Shown: positions 18,896 through 32,110 of the stretch, piece after piece
How the letters are laid out: the number at the start of each line of letters is the position of its first letter
Position numbering within the stretch: position 1 is the first letter of the stretch
Origin: Cylicocyclus nassatus
Taxonomy: Eukaryota > Nematoda > Chromadorea > Rhabditida > Strongylidae
Assembly (NCBI GenBank): GCA_958299035.1
Contig: CATQJL010000223.1
Location: forward strand, 3,156,359-3,220,358
Length of the DNA: 64,000 nucleotides
Reading direction: 5' to 3'
Program-made: the position numbers and the translations under genes
Notes under the pieces: generated by a model
What the model saw: the letters and a program-made list of their open reading frames with translations, nothing else
Told to the model about the DNA's origin: nothing
The model's database searches: none

Positions 18896-21800
18896 ATAAA
18901 CTGGAAATTGAGAAGGGATTTTTCTCACCATAGTTCCTAGTAGGGAGCATACATCAGATGATTTTATTTAGCGAAAAAGGTAGTAAACCGAAGTGCAGCA
19001 ATGTGAAAATGAAATGGAAGTTAGATCATTACTTGTCAGGGGGAACTTCAATGTAACTCAATAAATACTACCCTTCTCCGGGCCCTTTTCTTTGCAAACT
19101 AAAGAATTTTAGGCTGTTGTCTCAGCGTTATCTTTCTGAAAAAATGATTCTCAGATTGTTAATGCTTTTCATAATTTCAGTTTATCTCAGTGACGATCCC
19201 CAAAAAACCCTCTGAGGAAGGGGGGGGGGGACAATTTTTTGTAAATGAGAAATGGAGATATTATGGAGATGGAGGTGAAAGATGTTCAGATTCAGGTGCT
19301 AACGTCACACACTTCAAAAAAAAATATTTTGAGATACCTCTCAAATTTTTGCTGGCCCATAATCCCCAAAATGTAGAAAAAGGGAGCGTGGCGGCAGTCT
19401 TGCCTCCGAAAAAAAAATTTTTTTTGCAAGGCTAATTTGAAGTTTTGAAACGTTTCAGAAATTACTAATTATTTACGAGAAAATAAACAAGTTGCACATT
19501 TTATAATAAATGCCCCACTGGCTTTTTTGTGCGTCAAGATTAATCAGAAAATGGTTTCCTTGGATTCTGCAAATGTAGGATGCAGCTCAGAATGACGGGA
19601 TGCGGTAGCTATATCCTTTTCTGGAGCTTCCGCAAGGATCCATTAAGCCAATTGAACACTTACTTATTAGTTCAAAATAAAAGTCGCTCAAAAGATTACA
19701 AAATGATCGGAGTTTTAAAGATTTGTAGTACATAAATGCATGTATGGAAGAGATCCAGGTCTGCTAGGGGCGTAACTTGCCATATCGAACTTTGCTATCT
19801 TTTCAAATTTTGGCCAAAAAATACAGCAAGTAATAAACTTTCACAAATAAATGTTTGCATCATATATAAGTAGATGAAAGATTTGTAAAATATTTTGAGG
19901 CTGAAAATTTTTTGGAGCACTCAGGCTTCAAAAATTTGAGATAAAATATGAATTTTACAGATGCACAAAAGTTTTCTTGTAAATATTGCTTTCCTCTGTC
20001 GAGTTTTACTCCTGGTGCCCCTCTCATTGTTCACACATGTAGCCTAGGAATGACTGGTTCCTTTCCAACATCTTACAGTAAGCTTACGGTATGTGTTATG
20101 TTAATGCACCGAATGGAAAAATTCTTGACAAGCCAAGTATAGATCTTCCTATTACGAAATTTCACGTGAAAATCAACACTCTTCGAAGGAAATATTTCAT
20201 ACAATAAATGTTTCAGTAAATCATTGTCAATGCCACCGTTAATGGTACCGCACAAAAACTTCGTTGTTACGGTACTTTTTCACGAGAGAAAGCAAATTGA
20301 GAACAAGTGATCATGGCTGTTTATTGCGGACTCTAAACAGATGCATTTCCTCTGAACAAAAGACAAATTGCAGGCCTTTTATTTAAAAAAAGGTTTACTC
20401 ATAATTCAAAAGCTTTAAAATGCTTCCCAAGAATATAAAATAAACCGTACGTAGGTTTCCTGTGTACTTTTGCAACATCTCATCAGGGTATCATTTTGAT
20501 TTTCGAAAGCAAAGCTAAATAGGAGAAAACATAAATATTTACGTAATCAACTTGCGGTGCAAAAATTAGTGTTAGTAATCGTATAGGGAACAGGTAGAGC
20601 CACATAAAAGATGTAATGAAAGCAGTGCAGATGATTGCCGCCTCCCCCCCCCTGCCGTTCCTCCCCCGGACGAAAATCCTGCGACCGCCACTGACTGTTA
20701 GGTAGATGCTAGTGCGGAGGAAGGGGATAAACGGTAAGGGAGGAGGGTGAGGGGTCGTTCCTTAATCCGAGAATAGGAAACTGGTCTTTATGGCTCAAAA
20801 CTTTGAGAATTTGTATTGATTTTTGATATTCTAAAAATGCATGAAAATAGAGATCAATATGTAGAGAATATAGAATGGAGCAGCATGGCTTAGTCACACC
20901 CTACGAAAAAATTTTGTTAGGAAGCCACGCCCCCTTTCATCTAAAAACCGATAGCTCTTCGCCCTCCACTCCGAAAAAATCCCTCAGATTGCCTGTGATA
21001 AAGCGTCAGATCAATTTCGTATTAGTACAGTAGGCCACTTATAAATATAATACTTCTTTTTCCCAAAGAGGAAATGCTTTCATTTACAGCTACGCTCTAG
21101 AAAAGAACTAAAATTTTACCATACTTGACTTATTCACAGAAAATTCTCAACTTACGTGGGACAAAAAAGTTCATAAATAATTGGACAAGAATTGATTTTT
21201 AGAGGCAAAAAATGTTAAAAAGATGCTGGAAAAAGACGAAACAATTATTGAAGATTTCAAGCGCTTTGCAAATTGATAAGGTTTGGAGAGGTAAAAAAAG
21301 CGGTAATGAGTTTAGCCATAAGATGATTTACAATTTCACTTTATGAAATCATTATTTTGTGAAATAAATGCTTTGCAGCAACAAATTCACAGTTATCGTT
21401 TTTTCTTTAAACTGCACTAAAAAGTATAATAGTGTTGCAGATGGACTAGAATTTCGCTATAAAACAAGTATACCCATCCATAAAAATCAATAATTCGGAT
21501 GATCCATACAAGGAATGACCATAATAGTAGCTGTAGGCTGAGGTGGTGGCCCTCATCTGCACATTCGCCACGCCAAGGCAATGATGATTTTTTTCGGGAG
21601 GCGCGGCGCCAAGATGGCGGCGCTCGAAGGACGTCCGACCTCCAATCCTAGCGATTGAGGCGCCCCCGAACAGAATGAGCCTCAGTGCCCACGTAGACAT
21701 GATGGTGGACGTTTCGACTAGACATACAGACTCGAATACACTTCAGAGAGCTTTCACAAGAGTATCGGCTACTGTAGGTTTACTGTAGCTACACGGTTGC

Positions 21801-22301
21801 TCTGGATGGAATCATGCTCGAATACGAACTGCTTGCATAGGTAGTTTTGCGAGCCAGGATAACAATCGATAGAGTAAGGTTTATGTTAGAATTAATAGAA
21901 AAACTCTTTCCTGGTAAAATATGCGGACAAACACTCGTTTATGCATGTAGGAGTAGATGAGAAGCCGTAAGGCTTACACCCTGATCTTCAAAGCTTCGCA
22001 TACGAATTTCCAAGCAAAGCTTAGGTAACTACTCAAAATTTTTTAATCCCGGTAAGGAAGTTTAATCGCCTACATCCTGTCGGCAATAGTGCTCCAATGT
22101 GAACGTCGCTTTGCAGCCGCTAGCATAAGCTTTCAATCAGTTTATTTTGGCACTGCGCCAAATTCGCTTCTGAAATTTTTATAAATACGATTAAATCCTG
22201 ATTTTGAATACTTTCTGTTTTTCTGCAGTAAAAATATAGACCGTGCCGTTCTCAGTTCTGGTTATAAATTTGATCTCTGATTCTACTTACTAGGGAGGGG
22301 A
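18896..22301. other. Intergenic DNA without a recognised gene
   Basis: This is AT-rich, with a run of ten G at 19210 and a C-rich stretch at 20640-20690 ending CGCCACTGAC, reminiscent of the C-run ends of the element at 35267-36179. Open frames here are short and featureless. The last few hundred bases should include the promoter of the BAP18-like gene. Confidence 0.45.
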
Positions 22302-23718
22302 ATGCAAAACGATTTGGTGGATCCATCGATATCGCCTGGTGCTACACCTCATGTGGCGCAACATGTAACGGTTCCATCTCAACCCATGTCAGGACCTTTG
22401 TCCGTAAGTTTCAAGAATTGTTTTCAGAACAGTCCAAGCTCTTCCAGAAAACAGTCTTTGCGCAATCATGCTATTTTGATTTTTTTTTTACTTTTGATTT
22501 CCACTGGAACGTTTTTGATATACTTTCAATATATGGTTCTCAAAGCATGTTTACTATAGCTTTTGTTTTGGGATATGGTTTTTTTGGGACTTTGTTTCCC
22601 GGTTGAAGCTCAAAACATTCTGTTCAGCAAACACCTTCCACGTCTAATGTAGAACAAGAACAACCGGATCCGAATCGAGCACGTAAGGTATGTGATTGAG
22701 AAGGTTTTTCTCGTTCTAACATTGTTCAAACTCAGGTGGCTGAGGTATTTCTTACCGCTGGTCATGCCTTCCAAAAGTTGGGCGATTTAGCCATGCAGCT
22801 GCAAATGGGTCCGTCGTCTATACCTACTGAAGAGTGAGTTTTTTTTTGACTTGCATTTTCTTTTTTTCTCCTTTGCGCTGCCAATTTCACATGTGCTTTG
22901 ATTGACAGTTTCTCCAATTTTTCTACCTTATTATAGTTTGCAATGGAGCTTCCTGGTTCTTATACTTTTTGCATTTCATTTGTTTTCTTTTCTATTCAGA
23001 AGGTGGAGCGAAAACAATGTTGAACACTTGCGTGAAGCTCTCACTAGATTTGCTCATGAGCTTGATCAAATAAGCAATAACGTACAAGCACGAACGACGT
23101 AAGGTTTTGTTTGATTGGTTTTTCAAGTCTTTTAACTTTAGGTGTTTCTCGATTCTAGTTTCGACGTTCCGGTAATGTTTCTTTTCAGCAAGATGATTAG
23201 CACCGATATTCGACGGCGGCACCTGATGCCACAGCGACCGCTAGCTTCGTCAATATCAGCAATGAAACGTCAACCAGCCAAGCTTGGTCCAGTTATCGTA
23301 CCGAAAAGACTGAATGTAACTAGGCCTCGGGTATGTTCGTCCATAGTTAGTTTCATTATTGACTTCCTGTGAGTTGCCACATGTTTTGAGATCATATTGA
23401 TACCTTCGCTTTTAGCAATATATGCCAGCTCGTCTGTCCACCACACCAGGCATATCGCAAGTTGTTGTGCCAACGACAAAGACTTATCCAATGGCTAGAG
23501 CTGGCACGTCTACTTTTGGTGGTCAACGTCAGTACGTTATGTCCGTTCCCCAAGCGGGACCATCTCGATCTGTTCCGATTGTGGCTGGATCTCGTGTCCA
23601 AAACTCGTCAACTACGGTACATCCGCAGATGTCGAACATGGTCTCACACCAGGGTCCTCCCACTTTGGTGCCAGTAATGCTGGACGATGCACCGCCACGT
23701 TTGGATCAACGAATTTGA
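22302..23718 (+). CDS. BAP18-like chromatin protein (C17orf49 homolog)
   Basis: Human BAP18 is a SANT-type subunit found with BPTF/NURF and MLL1 complexes and binds modified histone H3. The frame is spliced from 22302-22403, 22628-22687, 22736-22833, 23000-23098, 23189-23330 and 23416-23718; every junction keeps phase and the product is 267 residues. Residues 55-87 read VAEVFLTAGHAFQKLGDLAM, paralleling the human segment with AAGAAFTKLGELTMQL. Residues about 88-122 (RWSENNVEHLREALTRFAHE, then LDQISNNVQART) parallel the human SANT stretch. The C-terminal half is a Pro/Ser/Val-rich tail with no recognised domain, making it longer than the human protein (about 172). The start is the first in-frame ATG; an upstream exon cannot be ruled out. 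It is convergent with the transporter gene that follows. Confidence 0.82.
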
Positions 23719-24381
23719 TCCAAGGCAGGTTTTCGTTCTGTTACTTTTACGTTTCTCTCACATCTAGGTGTCCTTTACGCTTTCGTTCACATCTAGCTTG
23801 TTTTGGCTGAAGCATCAATAGACATCTTGAAATCGATTCCCACATTGCTACTATCAATGAGATCAAGATGATATCGTTGAGATCTCGTTGTAAATGTTGC
23901 ATAGTCGCTAAGTTATCGCGACTGTCTTTCAGTATGCTCTGGTTTCAAAATGACAGATTTGTTACTAACATTAGGATTAGCTAGGTTCTTCCAAACTTTT
24001 TCATTGCCGTTATTGCTTTATTTCACTTATATGAGCGTGTGATTTCACATGGAGAGTGTAAACATCGCATAGTATATATTTGAACAGATTATACACTTTG
24101 TACAATTGCATTTGTAGCTATTCATGAGGCTAGAGTGCTTCTTCTATTTCATTTTGCCAGTTTAGAGACCTAACTGTACTCAGAGTTCACTTTGTTATAG
24201 TTGTTGTTGTTCTTTCGCTGTAAGCGTTTTGTTCTCTTCATTATTGATTGAACAGATTTGATAAAGTATAGATTGTTTATTGCATAAACAAAACAAGATT
24301 TCTGCCTATGTCGCAGAATACAGTTTTCCTTTAAGTTCCTGAGAATATTTCAGGTTCTATCGCTATCTTTTTGCATCTGAA
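23719..24381. other. Convergent intergenic region
   Basis: This contains the 3' flanks of the BAP18-like gene (+) and the first SLC38A9-type gene (-). No open frame of note, no repeat family and no RNA gene was seen. Confidence 0.5.
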
Positions 24382-27300
24382 TTACATGAAAAATTGAGCG
24401 ATAAAGTTTGCAACACCAAATAGAATTATAAGAGAGTGAATGGCGATTTTAGGTTTTGTCAGTGTGTTTTGCCGACGTTGCTCTTGCATGTATACTAAAC
24501 ATGGCAACGCATACGAGTAAACGACTCCAGAGATGGCACCAACATATCTAGAAGTGGTCATTACTCAAACGACAAAGTTTTCTTTTTCTTATGTTGTTCT
24601 TCAACTTACCGCACAATGTTTCCGATGCTGGGGAAAAATATGGCAGTCAAACCGCCACAGATCACAACAATTAAGCTGAGACCTATGACATAAGGTAACC
24701 TAAACATCGCGTTATAAATCGGTAAATCAAAAATACGTTTTCATACCCAGGGTAGTTCTTCTTAAAAATAAAAGTTGAGAGTTGCGTACGAATAAAGAAT
24801 ACTATGAGCGGTAATATCGTGAATAGTTGGAATAAGATGAGCACTCGAGAAACTGCACTCCATGGGTAACTTGCGCTGAAGTTGTTGAGAAGATTCTAGA
24901 AATGAATTAAAAGCTAGTAGCATACGAAAATCAGGGCTTTATTGGTACCATACAGACTAAATCTATTTTTCCCAATCAACTTCACTGCGATGGCGAGTTG
25001 TGCACGCAAAAATATACATAGTTGCGTCCGACTGAGACAGCTTGTGTTTATAGTCGATTGCCCGAAATCGAACCTACGAAGTACGCTATACAAGCAAGTG
25101 ACTGGCCGCGTCGCCATGGCTTGCGGGCTACGCTTGGCATTAAAGCGCATGGGTCACTTTAGCATGTTTCTCGCTAATGTGCAGTTTGACTCACCCTTTG
25201 CCATTGCGAGTGGCAGAATACCTAAACCGTGCAAAAATGTTTTAGCGCAGTATGAAGGGACCCCCATACACTCAGTTTTCCTATGAAGCCGCGTTCTCTT
25301 TCACACACTCAAATTCTCATACAGTGAATATTTCTAAGCTTTCCTGACAGAAGTGATGTCATACTCCTTGGTCATTTCCTAGTTTTCCTCCATGTACTGT
25401 GCTATTCTCAACGGAACTAAAATCTTAGTACAAATTACCTTTAATTTCAAGGCTTTCTTCCAGAAGTAACAAGGAATTTCTGAAACATCCTTCATTTATT
25501 CTACCAGAAGTTAGCTGATCTTTTATCTCTTAATTCCATGCACTGGATAGGATAAAGCTACTCTTCACGATCAGAGAGAAACCCTCACACATACGTCAGA
25601 TCTGACCGAGTAAGCGATCTCTTCCACAGCTCTAAAATTTCATACGGTGTTGAAAATTCTCTTTCATTATAGCATTTCCCTCAGAAACCTAAAAAAATGG
25701 CCTCCCTTAGACACCTTTCGTTTTGTTTCCAAGGATACCGTGATTTCTTTTATAAATATAAAGGATAAGGGACTCGGCGTCTTCAGTAATCTCTGTGGGC
25801 ACGCCTAACGCCCTTCTCTTATTCGAAGAGGCTAGTAGAAGCATGCGGGCCTATTGCAATGACTTGAGGCTACCCGGTATCAAGTCAGTGTTTTTATCCT
25901 CTCAGATTACTTTGGTATCAGTTTGCCGTCCCCGGAGGGTATAATAAGTTTCAACTCAGTTTAGGCGGAAGTTGGACCGGCGAGAGTCCGCTTCGCAACA
26001 ATTCGCACCGTTTTGCAGTCTATCTCGCTAAGCCAGCGGCAGTGCGGACGCGCTGCTCCACTTGGAATGTTTCGGCTACTTCGGATTAAAAAAAACTGTA
26101 GATGGTTTGGTTGGCCCAAGGGCAGGATCGAACTTGGTCCGACCTGGTCATAGCGGCGTCTCACGCTACGTTACTCGTCTTCCGTGATTTCTTTCATATA
26201 TATGAAATTCTATACCTTATAATCCGAATTCCAAACCTGTCCTGCTGGAGTAACGCGGTATTTCTTGGACATATGTACAAGAAGTAGCATGGTTTCTTTC
26301 ACGTATGGGTCATCCTCAAAATCGTGACGACGAGTCGACTGCGGTCTTTGCGCACACAGGAGCATAAAACACCCATACAAACAGGCACAACCTCTACGTT
26401 CAGCTCAATCAGTTTTAATGTCTAAGTACTACCCCATGTACGCAGAAATATTCGAGTAGAGATATAAAGCAATCAATAGAATTGCGTCGTGTCACGCGCG
26501 GCCGCACCATCGTCACGATTTTTCGAATGCCCTAGGGCTAAAACCACAGAGTACAAAATTCCTTTATTCTATAGCTTCCCTTCAGAAGTGACGCTGAACC
26601 TCTTAGACACCCCTCAATTATCTTACCAAACTACTGTGATTTCTTTTACATTCCAAACTTCTACGGGCTGAATCCAAACTTCAAGGCTTCTCTCCAGAAG
26701 TGACGCGAAACCCTTCAGACTCTGCTTTTTTACCAGAAGCACAAATTTTTTTCATTTTTTTTTACATTTCCAGAGTCATGGGGCAAACACGAATTTCTTA
26801 ACACTCGAAGTTTGCCCGCTCATCGAGTCAAGACTTCTGTTGTTCTATCAAATAGACCTCGATAAAAAACCGAGGAATTCCATACAGTAGAGGGATGAAG
26901 CAAAAGGAAATGAATTTCCGCCAGCCCAACCAACCATAGCGCCTTTGGTTAACTGAAAGCAAACAACCATAGTGCAACCAGTCCGACCGATAGTGCACCC
27001 ATCCAGACAAAGGGACAAGTATTCTACTTTGCGTTGATGTCTCTTAATTCTGAGGATGCGACTTGTTTTCGTATAATTGTAATTGTACCCCCTAAGTAAT
27101 AAATGACATAACTACAACATTTTGATTTTCAGAGTTGCAAAGGAAGATAAACTTACATCCTGTACATAGTCCTTCTTAAATGGGTACGCGATGTAGAAAG
27201 AAATTGCTACAAATGTGTAACTGAAACCAACCAGTACATAACCAATGCTGAGATCTCTAGTCTGAAAATTTCAATTTTTTTTCAAAATCTCAAACAAGCG

Positions 27301-30300
27301 TTGGAACTCACATTATTTTCGGGGTTTGCCTGATTTCTCAAAATTGTTAGTATACAGTTTTGTATGAAGTATGACATTGTCAGCGTTCCAGTCAACGTGG
27401 GAAATCTCCAGTTAGCAGCTGAAATTATTTGCAAGTATAGATCGTGTGCGCTTGTAATCGCAACTTTATCCCTCCCATCTCATATATTGAAACTTCAATG
27501 TTTTTTGCTTTGAATTCTACGCTAGTGATTCTTTTATTCTATCACAAACTCAAAATGCTTCTCACCTTTGGTGTAGACCTCCGAATTCGTATCCGTCAAT
27601 GACACATGGACTCCACATTTGATTAGGCGAGCCCCATTGAAGAGCACCAAGTAGGCAATGGATATAGTGCCCAGGACGTTAAATTTTGTGAAAAATGTAG
27701 GAGATTTGAAGTTCAAAAGTGTAAACGTCACTATTGACAGCAGAATGGGTACACTCAGCTAAAATACAGTATTTTTATGCGAGCGAACACGGAAGAGACG
27801 ACTGATACTCACTCTCAACTGCCACAATTCATTCCATTTCAGTCCAAAAAGGATCTTTGGTTCAAAGGTATAGTTTCCGCTAGATTCATCTTCCATTTGA
27901 CTTAGAACTGAAATGGAAAACTCAAGAAGTTGTCTGCTGAGTTGTTTCGCAACTCTCGATTTGTTTTTCTTGATAGTTTATACTGTTGGAATAAATCGAA
28001 TTTTTTACGAGTTTTCTAAATGTATGAAAATTTCTGAAATTTGCGCCTACATTTGCCAATTCTACGCCAATTTGCGACTGGACATCCAACAACAAGTGGA
28101 AGCAGACCACTGCCTCCATTATGTTTTCGTAATCACTGCTCACTTACTCTCCCCCCCCCCCCCCGTCGTGTGCCAACTCCCTGCTCGTAGGTAAAATTTT
28201 GCAAAATTGATCAAATCCATATCAGTCAATGACGAAAAGAGGCCTATAACACCAATGACGTACCGAAGGGGGTGGGTGGGGGACGTCCTTCTTTAGTTTT
28301 AGAAAATTTTTTCAGGGGTGTGGCTTACGCCACATTCCCTTTCTTGGAATTTCGGAGTTATGGGCCCGCGAAAATCTCGGGAAGCATACCAAGAATTTTT
28401 TTAGAGCGCGTGACTAATGCCAGGCACCTTCATCGGAGAAAACTTTTGTCCTTTTGTTTAAATTTCGTTTGAGACAAAATCTATCTCATAAGCGTATCCC
28501 ACCTTTTTCACCAATTCTTGGATTGTTGCTACCCTCAACAAGCGTACTTTCAGTTGTCAATCGTAAAAATCTGACAGATATGCAGCTCAAAATGCAAAAT
28601 AAGTTTTCGAGACTTTCATCATACTTGAAAATTTTGCTGCATGAAATCATCAAGGTTAGACCGGCATCTATACTTATATAAAGCTGAGTTCGGTAAATTG
28701 TTAGTTAGTGTGTTCATTGAAAAATTTTTTGTATGTGGACCGATTAGGCCAAAAGGTTTCCTACACCCGATACCCCTCCCCCCGTGGGCTACTTTTCGCG
28801 GCGAAACTCCCACTCCTTCTATTGAGTTATGGGTTTCAAAGAGAATTGAATTTTTCATCACTGCTTTCAGACAAATTTCAAATTTCATGTAAACGAAAGC
28901 TGTAACTCATTTACAATTCACGATGAGGGAGTGCGATAGTTGAAGGCAATGGCTGTTGGTATCTCTGCGCTACTCGAGAAAGAGAAGAAAGCCAATATCA
29001 AGAGTTGGGCCTTTAGTTGCGCATCATATCGCTCTGCGTTGAACCAAGGTCCACGATGTGAGCGAAACCGGACATGCCAGCTAGTGATTTGATAAACTCA
29101 GCTCGTGCAAAAAACTGCTTCTATAAAGCTGAAGGAAAATGACACGTTTCAAAAAGGCTTGAACTCATTACCTTTTACTATAAGCTTTAACTTGACTACT
29201 TCTTACTTATCAAAAACCTTACAGCTTATGTTTCTAACAAGGGAAGCTTGTTTTTGAAGTGGCCTTTTTGAATAAATGTATACCATATAAAAGGGCATAA
29301 AATGCTGATTCCAAACCTGCCATTCGTATCTGCAGAACGTTTATGAACGAAGAGTTATGAGCGTTTTTGGAGTCTTGAATGATTTTTAATAAAATGAGTT
29401 GCTAAAATCTTACACTCCCTTAATTAACGCAATCAAGTGTGATATATTTTTAATTTTAGAGTATTTTTCAAAAATAAAGTGCTATGATGATTATCACTGC
29501 TCCATGTAGGAGCTAGAAAAAGTATTACGGCAACCCATTCACACTTTCAATTTTTTGCTCTAATAAGCGCTCATAAGTACTCGTCCATGAATGTTCAGCA
29601 GATAAAAAGGGAAGATTTTAAATCAGCATTTTATGTCCTCCAGTAAAGTATACATCCCATCTAAAAAGCCACTTCGACTAAACATGCATTCCTTGTAACT
29701 TATATAAAGTCTGCCCCAATAGGGATCAGGCCGAACCATCGGCGTAATTTGCGCTATCGCAGCACTTGGGTTTGCGCTGCATGCACCGCCTGAGGTGTCC
29801 CATTAGGAAGCAGCTTAAATAGTATTTGATCGTAAACTGGCAATAAGAAATAAACGACTAGATCCCTAGTTATTGACAGTTGTTTGTTCTTCCCTTCTGC
29901 TTACTTCCGGCTTTCTTTTGAAATTCAAGAATCGTAAAACTCTGACTCACAGTCACATCGTGCTTCATTTTCCAATCCAGAAGTTTTGCTTGATGGGTGT
30001 GCAAGCCCTGAACCGATCATCAATAAGTGCGTCTCAAGTGCTTGAGATTACTACCGTATATTAGGTTTCCCGTGAAAAATAGGAAGTTGGACATAAGTAC
30101 ATAATAAGCGAGAACAGCACCGCTGAGAACAAATATCGAGAAAAGGATAGCAGTGACTTCTCCTGGACGTCCGAGGTACTCACGACAGACTTCCGTGAAT
30201 TCGACGTTGTTCGCGTCAAGGTGCTCTGAAGACCAGTTCTTTTCATGCGCTTTTCTCTGCCTGGATAGCTCATCCCTTACTCAGTTTCTTCGGACTCTTT

Positions 30301-32110
30301 ACAATCAAGTATGTCGTGTACCAGCAGAGCACTCCCATTGCAATGAAGATGAACAAGCCCACGAATAAACCCGTCTGAAACTGCATTTTCAAAAACGTAT
30401 TTTATGGCATCCAAATGGAAAATTATCAACTCTAAGAATAATTCTTCATGAGGGCTCCATTTTGATTTATAATGAGCAGAACTTGCAGCAAATTTGCGCC
30501 TGTGGAAGTTATTAATTTACAGTGATGCCGAGGCGAAGGTCTTCTATAGTCCTACACAGAAGGTTAACAGCTCCTCTTCATAATATAGACGAAATTGACT
30601 TGTTCGCCTTCTCTCTAAGTTGTACTGCGGTTCAGTTACCCATGTTTATGGTAAATCTTTGCGCAATCCGTGTTATTAGTTTGGTGGTCAATTAAAGAAT
30701 CTAATGGCAACAGCGCGACTTTACTTTCAATTCACGTATCCTTCTCATGACTGCAAATGCAATGACTGTACCTGGTGTAATGCCCAAGGCATACTGATTA
30801 GTGAAACACCCATCATCGTATTCCATAACGAAAAACTGAAAGAAACGTATATAATCTTTGATTCAACTGGATTGGCTGCTAAAAGGCGGGACTTTGTGAT
30901 CTAATTAAGGTCACTCGTGCTCGCCCTCTGATCATTCCCTAGCCTTAACTAGGTCATGCCGCATCTTCCGGCCGCCAATCCAGTTGAATTAAAGGGTATG
31001 TCTTGCATAATTAGCAATGAAAATTGGAAAAATGCGAAAACCAAATTGTCACATTTTTTTTTCTGAAACTTACTGAAACTTACTGCTATCGCCGGCTGCT
31101 CTCGATTGAAAAAAAACGTAAGCATGTTGAATAAGTGAGAACATCTGAACAGGAAATGATACTCGGTGACCCCGGCCATGTGGAATGCGATGTATAGCAT
31201 AAGTTGCATCTCGAAACGCTGATTCTAAATCTGTGCTCGAAATCTGCGAAACGATCATTTGAAGGCAGTTATGAACTTTTTTTGTAGAAAATTTGCTTAC
31301 TTTTGGCTAGTTGAAATCACCCAATTTGATCTATTTTATCGTTTGAAGCTATTGAGGAGAATCTTGAAAGGTGTTACGTTGTATTTATACCTATCTAAAC
31401 AATATTCAGCATTTGAAGAAGAAAGAAAAATATTTATTAGTAATTTTCACCCTTCGCCGTAACGCAATTTATTTTTGAAGAAATAATCATAACTCCATCC
31501 AGGTCCTCGTTTCGCAGATATAAAAGACAGTATTTGAAGCAGCATTAAAAGGCGCATTTTTTGATATACAAACCATTATGATTGGCCGGGGTAACCAAGT
31601 ATCGTTCCCTGCTAAGCATTCAACAGCGCTAGACAGCTTCTAATGCAGTTGTTTTGGAACATTCATAAAATATCCCCAGACAATAATTTCCTTTCTAATG
31701 TAGTAATTTCGTTTTTCACGTGTTTTCTTAGCTTCTTCATGGGTGGAGTAATTAGCTTCTGATGCACTAAGACCAAAAAAACTTATCAGTCATGTGACCC
31801 TTTCAATAATTAAGTGACTTTCAACAAACACTTCAGTCCTCAGCTGTAGGTTCGCATTCTATGTGAACACTTGAATGCGGTATTACTTTCTTCCCAGTGG
31901 ATGTAAGAATTATGTATTCTACTGAAGAACGAAACAGCATTGAATAAGGCCACAAAAAAGCGCAAGATGATAGAACATAGCAATGACAGAAATTCCCCTA
32001 TTGAAATAGTTTTTGCTTTCTCGTAGCTCAGTGCTACTGTTTATTTTGATCATTACGCTAGTTACTCACATGGTTACAATGCTACTGTTCTTCTTCGGTT
32101 TTTCACCCAT
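24382..32110 (-). CDS. SLC38A9-type amino-acid transporter, copy A
   Basis: Multi-pass transporter of the AAAP superfamily. Human SLC38A9 is the lysosomal arginine sensor that signals to mTORC1. Exons from the 5' end: 32070-32110, 30772-30835, 30281-30374, 30055-30225, 27813-27907, 27566-27758, 27312-27418, 27157-27261, 24747-24895, 24610-24699, 24382-24547 (1275 bases, 424 aa). Family landmarks: SSIVTIFSLWNTMMG in TM1 (human VTIFMIWNTMMGTSIL), EFTEVCREYLGRPGE, YYVLMSNFLFFTGNL, TLLNFKSPTFFTKFNVLGT (human LLNFKSPSFFSKFNILGT), FPTLTGTLTMSYFIQN, and the end GVANFIAQFFM (human GVANLIVQFFM). A luminal segment carries an N-glycosylation motif (NYT). The start ATG follows an in-frame TGA closely, so the long N-terminal Rag-binding tail of the human protein is absent here. 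The C. elegans counterpart is thought to be F13H10.3. Confidence 0.92.
25280..26780. other. Body of copy A intron 8 (24896-27156)
   Basis: This intron DNA contains several diverged, loosely repeated segments around the motif CCAGAAGT followed by GAAACC- or TTAGACACC-like sequence (near 25345, 25460, 25505, 26590, 26695). It looks like decayed repeat DNA. No open frame with a domain is present. Confidence 0.35.
28252..28420. mobile_element. Fragment related to the element at 35267-36179
   Basis: The stretch starts CAATGACGTACCG followed by a G-rich run. It continues with GTGTGGCTTACGCCACATTC and GGGCCCGCGAAAATCTCGGG, paralleling the left end of the larger element at 35267 (CAGTGACGTACC, a G run, GTGGCGTTAGCCACGC, then AAATTTTCGCGGGCTC). 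No matching right end was found nearby, so it is probably truncated. Confidence 0.5.
29250..29690. repeat. Diverged foldback in copy A intron 4
   Basis: The left arm includes GCATAAAATGCTGATT and AGAGTTATGAGCG. The right arm includes CGCTCATAAGTACTC and AAATCAGCATTTTATGTCC. Both flank a purine/pyrimidine-poor centre. The inner motif resembles that of the foldback at 44038-44568, so the two may be distant relatives. Confidence 0.55.
30862..30988. mobile_element. GC-rich palindromic MITE (family M, copy 3)
   Basis: Terminal inverted repeats TTCAACTGGATTGGC and GCCAATCCAGTTGAA bound a 127-base palindrome with the family motifs AAGGCGGGACTTTGTGATC and CCTTAACTAGGTCATGCC. It sits 26 bases from exon 2 of transporter copy A, inside intron 1. 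Confidence 0.85.

Noticed and set aside
31070..31258. Possible N-terminal exon of transporter copy A (62-residue frame)
   Set aside because: It lies between exons 1 and 2, which join in phase to give the family motif SSIVTIF-LWNTMMG. Copy B has no counterpart.
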